Shown here: in pieces, positions 8,426 through 16,038 of the stretch
Layout of the letters: every line of letters begins with the position of its first letter
Position numbering within the stretch: position 1 is the first letter of the stretch
Source of the DNA: Bacteroidales bacterium UBA1179
Lineage (GTDB): Bacteria > Bacteroidota > Bacteroidia > Bacteroidales > Bacteroidaceae
Length of the DNA stretch: 21,983 nucleotides
NCBI GenBank assembly: GCA_002309915.1
Contig: DBYT01000114.1
Span: forward strand, 29,020 to 51,002
Reading direction: 5' to 3'
Position numbers and translations under genes: made by a program
Notes under the pieces: model-generated
Database searches by the model: none
What the model was told of the DNA's origin: nothing
What the model saw: the letters and a program-made list of their open reading frames with translations, nothing else

Positions 8426-9676
8426 TTACTCAAAGATTTTGCATAGTTCTTTATAGATATTTCCTGCTGTGGTTTCATCTCCCTTGGGTAGAAGCTTCTC
8501 TTTTACCAATGCTGTCCTTTTCTCAAATAACGGGTCATTCCCGTTGATTACATTATCAATGAAGGTCTCAATATCCCGGATTGAAGAGCCGTGATAATGG
8601 ACCTGAAAACATTCGTTGGCGAATGAATTGAAAGACTCTATCCTCTCTTTTTCCGTCACATACATGACAGGTTTGTTCACGTAAAGATACTCTGCCGTGA
8701 ATGCACTGCAATCATGAATCATGGCATCAGATGTAATGAACAGATCTACATAGTTGCCATCGGCAAGCCGTGTATTGGGCATTGTATTCCACGCATCGTA
8801 ATATGCATCGGTCTTCTCCGGTCCCCAGGACTCATTTTTGTACAGCTTGTCTTTAAGCATCGGATGCGGCTTGAATACAAACTGGACTTTATCCTTGTAT
8901 TTTCTTGCCGTTTCCAGCATGTCGTCCGCTATTTTCAGGAAATTCGCCCTGTTCAGCCAGTCTGTGGATGAGATTGAATGATGGGGAGCCCATATGATTC
9001 TCTTCAATTTGGGATCGTCTATTGCCCAATTGCTGCAGGATGGGGTATGGCCGTCAAGAAAATAATCGGCCAGCGGGTCTCCGGAAACTATGACATTGGC
9101 TCCATGATTGTAGTTGTACCTTACCTTCATTTCTTTCTGTAAAGAAGATACGGCAAAGTATTTCCAGCAGATATTCTGATACAGCGAATTATGGAATATG
9201 GGCGAATCTTCAATACTGAATCCATAGGGGATGTATGACAACAGGGCATTGAATGGAATGTCTTTCAGATTATTGATGTAAGGTTGCGGAAAGAATACGA
9301 TATCTGCTTTGAATATAGAAGCAGGGAGAGTTTTGTTCTTCTTGAAATTGAACCCGCTCAGACAGTCTACTCCCATTTTGTTGAAATGGGTTAACAACTC
9401 CTCTTCCAGATCCTTTTTCCTTGATAGCGAGTCCCTGGAGTAAAGCAGGGAGACAACAATCGGTTCAAAGCGGCTGTCTTCCTTGAGAAGCATCAAAAGC
9501 TTGTCATTTTTCCACATGGACAGATTGTTGACATAAAACATTACCCTTACCGGTCTGCGTCGGGCGACTTTACGGACAAGTCTCTTCAAAATGAGACTGT
9601 AAAGGAAGATACTGGTTTTAAGCCTGACTCTTCTTTCTATCCGACGATATGTTGACATTTCCGTTTGGGTTCCCAT
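8426..9676 (-). CDS. CDP-glycerol glycerophosphotransferase-like protein
   Basis: This 416-residue protein is divergent from, but related to, the TagB/TagF group. The C-terminal half shows IIWAPHHSI at 227-235, FVFKPHP at 266-272 and DAMIHDCSAFTAEYLY at 317-332, then KPVMYV, matching the CDP-binding half of the family. The N-terminal half has YIPYGFSI at 148-155 where classical members have LWHG, so the catalytic histidine of that motif is not in its usual place. The chosen ATG is four bases after the upstream stop; a second ATG at residue 7 (9658) is also possible. It sits directly after the opine-dehydrogenase-like and fusion-enzyme genes, so its donor could be the CDP-activated compound those two make. 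Substrate is inference. Confidence 0.8.
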   Translation of the reverse strand: MGTQTEMSTYRRIERRVRLKTSIFLYSLILKRLVRKVARRRPVRVMFYVNNLSMWKNDKLLMLLKEDSRFEPIVVSLLYSRDSLSRKKDLEEELLTHFNKMGVDCLSGFNFKKNKTLPASIFKADIVFFPQPYINNLKDIPFNALLSYIPYGFSIEDSPIFHNSLYQNICWKYFAVSSLQKEMKVRYNYNHGANVIVSGDPLADYFLDGHTPSCSNWAIDDPKLKRIIWAPHHSISSTDWLNRANFLKIADDMLETARKYKDKVQFVFKPHPMLKDKLYKNESWGPEKTDAYYDAWNTMPNTRLADGNYVDLFITSDAMIHDCSAFTAEYLYVNKPVMYVTEKERIESFNSFANECFQVHYHGSSIRDIETFIDNVINGNDPLFEKRTALVKEKLLPKGDETTAGNIYKELCKIFE

Positions 9677-9680
9677 AGCA

Positions 9681-10763
9681 TTATATGCAATTCACTGCTG
9701 TTTGAGAAATATCTTTACCTGTCAATTGTCCGTTGACCATATATTGCCTGCCCATTCCTGACTGAGCCCATTCAATGATTCTGTCGATAGTCGGGGTATC
9801 AATGCAGTATTTGCAGGCAAAAGCCTTGATGATAAGCAGTCCATAAGGAATATCCTCGGCAAAGTATCTGTTTTGCCAGTCCGGGCCGTATTTTCCGTTT
9901 TCGGTCTGTATCATGGGTGCAGTGAGTCCCTTGAACGCCTGGATAGACCTTATCTTGTCTGTCAGGGAGTGGGCGTCATGACTGTCGTAATAATCCAGAA
10001 TGGGAGCTATCTCCTGTCCGGTAATACCTAATCTGTCAAGCAGGAGCCTGAACTCGTTGTCACAGTCAATGAGTGTCTGTGAGCTAAGGTCGTCCCACTC
10101 CTCATAGAAAAGGACCGGTCGGTCAAACACTGTTTTTCCTTTTCCGAATATGCCGTACAGGCGGCATGGGTGCAACAGGGGGTTGCTGTTGGTGAGAGTC
10201 ACTTTCAGGTAGCTGTCAAGCCATGTTACAGGAACATTAAAGAGTTTGGAAAGTGTATTGCCAAGTTCCTGCGGGTTGCTTACGTTAATGGTTGCGAATG
10301 CCAATGAAGGTTTGTATCCAAGCAGTGATGCAGACTTTCCATATTCGTTGATGCGGGCTATGAACGGCACACGCTGGAATCCGAACAGTCCGGTTCGCTC
10401 CGGCAGTATCTTTTGAGCCATGAGAAAGAAACCGGTGCTTGATACGATTGAACCAACCAATGAGTGCGCAGATATATGATTCTTTACCGATTCAAGAACC
10501 TGTGCTATTGCGAATCCGGGTAGGCACAGCAGTACCATATCGGCACCGGCGACTGTTAGGGCGGGGTCCGAACTTATTACGGCAAACCTTGAGTCGAATG
10601 ATCTGCCGTTTATATCGGTCAACTGCAATGATCTGTCCTCCTGCCATCTTTCGGGATGACGGGTAAGAAGCCTGACCTCACAATCGGGTTTGGCCGAAAG
10701 GAAACCGCCCACCACGTGAGCCAGGTTGCCTCCACCGCATATGCAGATCCTCTGTCTGATCAT
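9681..10763 (-). CDS. Opine dehydrogenase-family protein (octopine/nopaline type)
   Basis: This 360-residue protein has two domains. The N-terminal Rossmann domain carries CGGGNLAH at residues 9-16 and LLCLPGFA at 78-85. The C-terminal all-helical domain is typical of the NAD/NADP octopine/nopaline dehydrogenase family, with SNPLLHPCRLYG at 193-204 (H198) and RYFAEDIPYGLL at 299-310 (D304). Family members reductively join an amine, usually an amino acid, to a 2-keto acid. A cytoplasmic NAD(P)H-dependent role is expected. The start overlaps the stop of the fusion gene by four bases, which points to a shared pathway. The amine could be the product of the PLP domain next door; this is inference. 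A relative acting as a different dehydrogenase on the same fold cannot be excluded. Confidence 0.82.
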   Translation of the reverse strand: MIRQRICICGGGNLAHVVGGFLSAKPDCEVRLLTRHPERWQEDRSLQLTDINGRSFDSRFAVISSDPALTVAGADMVLLCLPGFAIAQVLESVKNHISAHSLVGSIVSSTGFFLMAQKILPERTGLFGFQRVPFIARINEYGKSASLLGYKPSLAFATINVSNPQELGNTLSKLFNVPVTWLDSYLKVTLTNSNPLLHPCRLYGIFGKGKTVFDRPVLFYEEWDDLSSQTLIDCDNEFRLLLDRLGITGQEIAPILDYYDSHDAHSLTDKIRSIQAFKGLTAPMIQTENGKYGPDWQNRYFAEDIPYGLLIIKAFACKYCIDTPTIDRIIEWAQSGMGRQYMVNGQLTGKDISQTAVNCI

Positions 10764-12583
10764 AACTGTCTGAGTTTCTGAACGAGTTTACTGTTATCCT
10801 CCCTGTCCCTTATGGCTATGCGTATATAATTCTTTCCTGCAAAAGCGCTCTTCTGTCCGCAGTCCTTGATCAGGATGTTGCTCTCATCCAACAGTTTCTG
10901 TGTAAGTTGTGAGGATGTGTATTTTGCGGTTACCTCACAAAGGAAATAGTTGGCCTGTGACGGTATGACACGCAGAAAAGGAATCTCTTTGAGTTCATTA
11001 AGGAACAGCGTTCTCTCCTGAATGAACTTGCCGCAAGCCTCCTGATAGTCTTTCTCGTACTTGTTGAATATCTGCATGTAGAATTCGGCAAAGGAGTTGA
11101 TGTTCCAGATAGCCACCTCCTTGCGCATCTTGTCCATCATGAAAGTATTGCCCGATGCCACTATTCCAAGACGGAGTCCGGGAATGCCATAGGACTTGCT
11201 GATTGACTTGACAACCGTAAGGTGCGGATTTGCTGTCAGGATATCGTTGTTGAGCAGGGATGCCTGACGATAGTTTTCGGTGAAATCAACGAAACTCTCA
11301 TCCACTATCAGGTTGATGGAGTTTTTTGCAGTCCATTCAATCAGTCCTTTCAGTTCGTCAAACGGAATGTAATTGCCTGACGGATTATCGGGATTGATAA
11401 GCAAAAGGTTCTTTATTTCCTTATCCTTGAAGAACTCTTTCAGGTCTTGTGCCGTATATCTGAAATCGGGATTTGACGGAATGAATGTAACCTTGTCCTG
11501 TGCATCGGCCCGGTTGGGATACTCCTCAAATGTGGGAAGCACGAAACCTGTCTTTCCTGTGCAGTGATTCTCAACGAGACATTTGATAAGTTCGGCTGCA
11601 CCGTTGCCTACGCATACAAACTCCTGCCTTATCCCGAAATATTTGCCTGCCAGCAGGGAATTGACCTTCATTCCCGACGGATATTGAGTGAGCAGGGTAT
11701 CGAAATTGGCCCTTATTTCATCCTTCATGCGTTCGGTAGGGAAGTAGGGGTTGACCAGATAGCAGAAATCCTTCATCTGGGGGTACCTCCAATAGCCTCC
11801 GTAGCACTGATGGAAACGTTGGAGCATCTCTTTTCCCTGAGAGAACTTGGTCTCGGCTATATCGCGGTCCTGGATGTCATCTATCTCATACCATTTCTCA
11901 TCGGTAATGGGGAGGGCTCTGAGTGCCGATTTGTCCAATGCGGTTATCACACGCAGTACCTGCTCGTAATATTCGTTGTTTCCCATTGACTTGCTGTAAG
12001 CCTCAAGGAACGGTACGTACTGGTTGCGGCTGAACTCTTTGCTGAACTTATAGATGTTACAGGTCTTATAGTAATAGGGGACATCGCTGTATCGGAAGGC
12101 TTTCTTTGGGACAAAACTTACGATATTGTTGTCTGAATCAATGCGTACCATAGTGCCGTCCATCCAGGTCTCATACTTGGCCACCAGAGCCAGGTTGGGA
12201 TAGGGGTTGTCGGTAAGCAGTGTGAGCATGCGGTCCTCAAATATCAGGTCGCTTTCCAACAGCAGGGTGTCATCCTCCTGGAGTTGTTCTTTGGCAAGGG
12301 CAAGCGAATAGATATTATTGGTCTTGTCATATATGGGGTTAAGTACAAATTCAATCCTGAGTTTTCCCTCATACCTTTTACCGATATGCTGTATCAGGTT
12401 GTCTGCCTTATAGCCCACCACAATAACGACTCTTTTCAGGTTCATGCCTGACAGTTGGGACAACATGCGGTCAATGAGTTTCTCTCCGTTGACCTCAATC
12501 ATGCACTTGGTGTTTTCTTTGGTGAGTTCACCAAGCCTTTTACCCATTCCGGCTGCTAATATTATTGCTTGCATATTGTTCAA
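10760..12583 (-). CDS. Fusion: LicC-like cytidylyltransferase + HisC/CobD-like PLP enzyme
   Basis: This 607-residue protein has two enzymes in one chain. Residues 4-247 form a nucleotidyltransferase of the choline-phosphate cytidylyltransferase (LicC) type: ILAAGMGKRLG at 8-18, YDKTNNIYSL at 85-94, and the closing KWYEIDDIQD at 230-239. Residues about 262-607 form a fold-type I aminotransferase: VGNGAAELI, NPDNPSG at 397-403, VDESFVDF at 427-434, the PLP lysine K463 in SISKSYG, and the carboxylate-binding arginine near R588 in IRIAIRD. The PLP half could be a transaminase or a decarboxylase like CobD or phosphoserine decarboxylase. A CDP-activated amino-alcohol phosphate is a reasonable product. 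Phosphonate chemistry (as in PntC-type fusions) is the main alternative, but no PEP mutase is visible here. Confidence 0.88.
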   Translation of the reverse strand: MNNMQAIILAAGMGKRLGELTKENTKCMIEVNGEKLIDRMLSQLSGMNLKRVVIVVGYKADNLIQHIGKRYEGKLRIEFVLNPIYDKTNNIYSLALAKEQLQEDDTLLLESDLIFEDRMLTLLTDNPYPNLALVAKYETWMDGTMVRIDSDNNIVSFVPKKAFRYSDVPYYYKTCNIYKFSKEFSRNQYVPFLEAYSKSMGNNEYYEQVLRVITALDKSALRALPITDEKWYEIDDIQDRDIAETKFSQGKEMLQRFHQCYGGYWRYPQMKDFCYLVNPYFPTERMKDEIRANFDTLLTQYPSGMKVNSLLAGKYFGIRQEFVCVGNGAAELIKCLVENHCTGKTGFVLPTFEEYPNRADAQDKVTFIPSNPDFRYTAQDLKEFFKDKEIKNLLLINPDNPSGNYIPFDELKGLIEWTAKNSINLIVDESFVDFTENYRQASLLNNDILTANPHLTVVKSISKSYGIPGLRLGIVASGNTFMMDKMRKEVAIWNINSFAEFYMQIFNKYEKDYQEACGKFIQERTLFLNELKEIPFLRVIPSQANYFLCEVTAKYTSSQLTQKLLDESNILIKDCGQKSAFAGKNYIRIAIRDREDNSKLVQKLRQL

Positions 12584-12610
12584 AAAATAATACTCATAAA
12601 CATTTCTTTC

Positions 12611-12742
12611 CTACAACGCTTCATCATCGGGACATTCCGGTGGAGCGGGTCTGTTTGACTTGCCGTGTTTCCGTGATTTCTCCCAAGCGGCCTTGCGCTT
12701 GAGATAGTCCTCATAATGCTTTTCCAGATAGTTGTCTGCCAT
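12611..12742 (-). CDS. Small basic protein, 43 residues, function unknown
   Basis: This short gene starts two bases after the folK stop and ends 27 bases before the fusion gene. It begins MADNYLEKHYEDYLKRK and continues with KAAWEKSRKHGK, giving a charged, probably helical N-terminal half, then a proline-rich, acidic end (PPECPDDEAL). It has no signal peptide or membrane segment. Tight packing on the same strand and a clean reading frame with bacterial codon choice support a real gene. From memory, small proteins starting MADNYLEK occur downstream of folK in other Bacteroidales, but I cannot confirm that here. No function is proposed. Confidence 0.72.
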   Translation of the reverse strand: MADNYLEKHYEDYLKRKAAWEKSRKHGKSNRPAPPECPDDEAL

Positions 12743-12744
12743 AG

Positions 12745-13167
12745 TCAACTCTTGACAAGTTCAGGCGCAATCTGCGCCAAGGGTTCCATTACGAACTTAC
12801 GCTCATACATGAGCGGGTGGGGAATGGTGAGTTCAGGGGTTTTCATGACCAGATTGTCATAGAGAAGTATGTCTATGTCAATCAGGCGGTCATGATACTC
12901 TCCGCTGACCGTCTTTTGACTGCGTCCCAACTTGCGTTCAATCTGTTGGGTGGTATGCAACACCTCCAGGGGTTGCAGATGGGTCTCCACCTTGACCACC
13001 ATATTGAGGAACGGATTGGGACTGTCAAATCCCCACGGTTCTGTTTCAATAATGTCCGATGCCGACACGACAGTACCTACCTCACGGCCTATGAGTTCCA
13101 GGGCAGACTTGAGATTCTGCTGCCTGTCACCCAGATTGGTTCCCAGTGATAGGTACAGCGTGGACAT
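12745..13167 (-). CDS. folK: 2-amino-4-hydroxy-6-hydroxymethyldihydropteridine diphosphokinase
   Basis: HPPK transfers pyrophosphate from ATP to 6-hydroxymethyl-7,8-dihydropterin in folate synthesis, in the cytoplasm. At 140 residues it is slightly shorter than the E. coli enzyme (about 158). Signatures are YLSLGTNLGDR at residues 5-15, TEPWGF, NPFLNMVVKVET, the ATP- and metal-binding HDRLIDIDILLYDN, and the closing IPHPLMYERKFVMEPL. The gene starts six bases after the queA stop and is followed two bases later by the small basic protein. It is the last recognisable housekeeping enzyme before the surface-glycan genes. Confidence 0.96.
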   Translation of the reverse strand: MSTLYLSLGTNLGDRQQNLKSALELIGREVGTVVSASDIIETEPWGFDSPNPFLNMVVKVETHLQPLEVLHTTQQIERKLGRSQKTVSGEYHDRLIDIDILLYDNLVMKTPELTIPHPLMYERKFVMEPLAQIAPELVKS

Positions 13168-13173
13168 CAGTTA

Positions 13174-14292
13174 TCAGTCTGTTATAAGCATTGCATCACC
13201 GTAGCAGCCGAATCGGTAACCCTCCTTGACTGCAAGGTTGTATGCTGCCATTATCTTTTCATAACCGCCGTAGGCGCAGGTGAGCATGAGCTGTACTGAT
13301 TCGGGCAGCTGGAAGTTGCTTACCATGCTGTCAGCTACGCTGAATGTGTAGGGCGGGAATATGAACTTGTTGGTCCAGCCGTCGAAAGGCTTGATCAGGT
13401 GGTCTGTTCCCACTACAGTCTCAAGAGCGCGGTTGACGGTATTGCCTATGGCGCAGATCTTGTGACCGCCCAACTTGGCGTTGTTTACTATATCGGTGCA
13501 CTCCTGTGTCACGTACATCTCTTCGGACTCCATCTTGTGCTTGGTCAGGTCCTCCACGTCAATCTCGCGGAAATTACCCAGACCGCAGTGCATGGTTATG
13601 AACGCACGGTCAATACCCTTGATCTCCATGCGCTTCATCAGCTCGCGGCTGAAATGCAGACCGGCGGTAGGTGCGGTAACGGCGCCCTCGTTGGTGGCAA
13701 AGATTGTCTGGAAACTCTCCTCGTCGCAGAAGTCGCCCTTCTCAATCTGAGTCATGGGTTTGGGAACAGCCTTGCCCTCCTCGTCATATGTCCAGGCACA
13801 GGCCTTACGCTTCATGTAGGTAGGTATGGGGGCCTCGCCAAGAGCGTAGAGTGCCTTCTTGAACTCATCGTGCGGACCGTCATAGAGGAAACGCAGTACA
13901 CGTCCGCGTGATGTGGTGTTGTCAATTACCTCGGCTACCATCGAGTTGTCCTCGCCGAAGTAGAGTTTGTTGCCGATACGGATCTTACGGGCGGGATCCA
14001 CCTGTACATCCCAAAGCAGGTTCTCCTCACGCAGCTCACGCAGCAGGAAGACCTCGATGCAGGCACCGGTCTTCTCCTTGTTTCCGTACATACGGGCGGG
14101 GAATACACGGGTGTCATTGAATACGAAAACGTCCTTTTCATCGAAATAGTTCAGGATGTCCTTGAACTGTACATGTTCGATTTCATCGGATTTCTTGTGC
14201 ACGACCATCAGTCTTGATTCGTCGCGGTGTTCTACAGGATACTGTGCAATCCTGTCCTCGGGGAGTTTGAATTTGAATTGAGATAGTTTCAT
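13174..14292 (-). CDS. queA: S-adenosylmethionine:tRNA ribosyltransferase-isomerase
   Basis: QueA moves the ribosyl group of S-adenosylmethionine to preQ1 in tRNA, making epoxyqueuosine at the wobble position of GUN anticodons. At 372 residues it is longer than E. coli QueA (about 356). Family motifs include SQFKFKLPEDRIAQYP at the N-terminus, VFNDTRVFPARM, GEAPIPTYMKR, and GAVTAPTAGLHFS. A short extra segment follows the PPYIKR-like motif (ACAWTYDEEGKAVPKPMTQ), which I believe is usual in Bacteroidota. The gene is separated from the upstream epimerase gene by 32 bases with no clear -7 element, so read-through from upstream is likely. Confidence 0.96.
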   Translation of the reverse strand: MKLSQFKFKLPEDRIAQYPVEHRDESRLMVVHKKSDEIEHVQFKDILNYFDEKDVFVFNDTRVFPARMYGNKEKTGACIEVFLLRELREENLLWDVQVDPARKIRIGNKLYFGEDNSMVAEVIDNTTSRGRVLRFLYDGPHDEFKKALYALGEAPIPTYMKRKACAWTYDEEGKAVPKPMTQIEKGDFCDEESFQTIFATNEGAVTAPTAGLHFSRELMKRMEIKGIDRAFITMHCGLGNFREIDVEDLTKHKMESEEMYVTQECTDIVNNAKLGGHKICAIGNTVNRALETVVGTDHLIKPFDGWTNKFIFPPYTFSVADSMVSNFQLPESVQLMLTCAYGGYEKIMAAYNLAVKEGYRFGCYGDAMLITD

Positions 14293-14324
14293 TCCCTAGT
14301 ATTTAGTTGTTATTAATTCCTGTT

Positions 14325-15005
14325 TTACCTGTTGATGGCTTTACGGAGTTTCTCCAGATTCTGTGCATAGTCCTTGATGTCTCCGGTAAACAGACATGAT
14401 GTACCGGCCACAAAAATGCTGGCTCCTATCTTGCTGAGTATCTCAGCGTGTTCAAGGGTTATGTTGCCGTCCACTTCCATGATGATATCTTCATGGTTCT
14501 TCTCCTTGAGAAGCTCCATGACTTTCTCGGCTTTCTTTATAGTGGAGGGTACGATGTTCTGACCGGCAAATCCGGGATTCACCATCAGAAGATGGATTCC
14601 GTCAATGTAATCAAGCACCTCTTCCAGTGAATAGACGGGCGTGGCAGGGTTGATGGCCAGGAATCTCTTGCAGCCGAACGGCTCCAGGAAATCCAGTGCA
14701 CGCTGAACCTGGAAAGTACTTTCATAATGAACGGATACGATATCGTTCTCTTTGATTCCTACCCACTGGAATTTGTATTCGGGATCCTTTACCATCAGGT
14801 GCAGGTCCATGGGTATGTCAGTAAGTTCACGAAGACTGCGGATGTAGTCAACGCCAAGTCCAAAGTTGGGAACAAAAGTTCCGTCCATCACATCAATGTG
14901 CAGATGCTCCACTCCTTCATCCTCAAATATCTTGAGAGTCTCTTTGAGGTTGATGAGGTCCGAGCACATCATCGATGCCGAAATCTCTTTCTTGTGTGAT
15001 TGCAT
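14325..15005 (-). CDS. Ribulose-/allulose-phosphate 3-epimerase family protein
   Basis: This 226-residue TIM-barrel epimerase is of the Rpe family, which interconverts ketose phosphates at C3, for example xylulose 5-phosphate and ribulose 5-phosphate. All four metal ligands are visible: H36 and D38 in HLHIDVMDG, H69 in MDLHLMV, and D179 in MEVDG. Also present are NPATP at 119-123 and MVNPGFAGQ at 141-149. Two signatures, SMMCSDL at 11-17 and GTSCLF at 201-206, look closer to allulose-6-phosphate epimerase (AlsE) than to standard Rpe, which usually has SLLSADF. It is therefore probably a pathway-specific paralog and not the central-metabolism Rpe. It lies next to a polyol-phosphate dehydrogenase and a cytidylyltransferase, and may supply the ketose phosphate they use. 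Confidence 0.88.
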   Translation of the reverse strand: MQSHKKEISASMMCSDLINLKETLKIFEDEGVEHLHIDVMDGTFVPNFGLGVDYIRSLRELTDIPMDLHLMVKDPEYKFQWVGIKENDIVSVHYESTFQVQRALDFLEPFGCKRFLAINPATPVYSLEEVLDYIDGIHLLMVNPGFAGQNIVPSTIKKAEKVMELLKEKNHEDIIMEVDGNITLEHAEILSKIGASIFVAGTSCLFTGDIKDYAQNLEKLRKAINR

Positions 15006-15024
15006 ATTGTCTTGTTTTACAGTT

Positions 15025-16038
15025 TTATTCGTTCCATAAAGTCATAACCTTACAGTATGGCTCCTTATGCTGTTTCATCAGTTCAAGGCCTTCCATGAGT
15101 CTGTCCTGACTGAAACGGTGGGTTATCAGGCTCCTGCCGTCAATCTTTCCGTCTTTCAACGCTTCAACGACATCGGTCCAGTCAGACGGGTTGGTTCCGT
15201 CGTATGATGAGTTCCATGTTCCGGTTATGACAATCTGCTTGCGCAGTATTTTCCAGTAAACGCTCTGACGGAGCATGATATCACCGCTGGGATTGCCCAT
15301 CAGCACCAGTCTGCCTCCGCGCCGTGTGGCATTGATTGCGGTCTCTATCGATTCGGGTGTGCCCACGGCCTCCAGAACAAAGTCATATTCATTCAGGTCC
15401 GATGTGCCCGGAACCAGATACTCCAGTCCTGCTTTTTCAATCATGGAGCGTTTCTCCTCACTGCGGCCGATGACCGTAACCTGTCCGGCACCTCGCATCC
15501 CGGCCCACAGTCCGGCTGCTATTCCAATCATTCCGGTGCCTATTATTGCAACCTTGTCGCCAGCCGATATCTGACCGAACTTTATGGCATGCAGTGCCAC
15601 TGAGAAGGGCTCAAGCATGGCGGCTACCTCAAAAGGAAGGTCTTGGGGGATCTCAATGAGGTTCCATACAGGTACGGCTACATACTCGGCAAACGCTCCG
15701 TCGCGACGGGATCCTATGTAGTCATAGTTTTCACACATCTCATAGTGCTTATCGGCACACGGACGGCATTTGCGGCACGGAATGAGCGGGAACACTCCCA
15801 CATGCTTTCCTATCCACTTGCTGTCCTGTGCATCGGCCACTGATTCTACAATACCTGAGAACTCGTGCCCCGGTATGGTGGGGAAGTGGTATGTGCCCTT
15901 GGTGAAGACGCGTGATATGTCGGAACTGCATATTCCGGCAGCTTTCACCTTCACGATGGCCCATCCGCTCTCACATTGCGGCATAGGTACATCCTCGTAA
16001 CAGAGAGCTCCTACTGAATGCAGATTATATGCTTTCAT
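15025..16038 (-). CDS. Zinc-dependent polyol(-phosphate) dehydrogenase, GatD-like
   Basis: This 337-residue medium-chain dehydrogenase should interconvert a ketose phosphate and a polyol phosphate with NAD(P)H. The catalytic zinc site is C37 (GICSSD), H58-E59 (GHEFSG) and E143 (MLEP). Structural zinc cysteines are C88, C91, C94 and C102. The nucleotide-binding loop is GTGMIG at 167-172. YDYIGSRRDGAFAEY at 105-119 and the later GTWNSS are close to galactitol-1-phosphate dehydrogenases. I chose the ATG at 16038 over a longer frame because the extra upstream residues are unlike the family and the protein begins naturally at MKAYNL. The gene overlaps the cytidylyltransferase by 14 bases. In ribitol teichoic-acid pathways TarJ does this step; this protein would be an analogue with unknown polyol specificity. 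Confidence 0.88.
   Translation of the reverse strand: MKAYNLHSVGALCYEDVPMPQCESGWAIVKVKAAGICSSDISRVFTKGTYHFPTIPGHEFSGIVESVADAQDSKWIGKHVGVFPLIPCRKCRPCADKHYEMCENYDYIGSRRDGAFAEYVAVPVWNLIEIPQDLPFEVAAMLEPFSVALHAIKFGQISAGDKVAIIGTGMIGIAAGLWAGMRGAGQVTVIGRSEEKRSMIEKAGLEYLVPGTSDLNEYDFVLEAVGTPESIETAINATRRGGRLVLMGNPSGDIMLRQSVYWKILRKQIVITGTWNSSYDGTNPSDWTDVVEALKDGKIDGRSLITHRFSQDRLMEGLELMKQHKEPYCKVMTLWNE

Noticed and set aside
10760..12583. A phosphonate (PntC-type) pathway as the primary call
   Set aside because: No PEP mutase or phosphonopyruvate decarboxylase is visible in the window, so the phosphonate route is listed only as an alternative.
12584..12610. A promoter in front of the fusion gene
   Set aside because: The minus-strand sequence has TATTATTTTTTG, which is one base too long for TAnnTTTG, and no -33 partner was found.
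13399..13911. A 170-residue plus-strand frame opposite queA
   Set aside because: queA motifs are complete on the minus strand, and this frame is a by-product of its codon usage.
15668..15678. A single near-match to the 11-base motif (ACAGGTACGGC) inside the dehydrogenase gene
   Set aside because: It is a lone match with one mismatch within coding sequence, as expected by chance.
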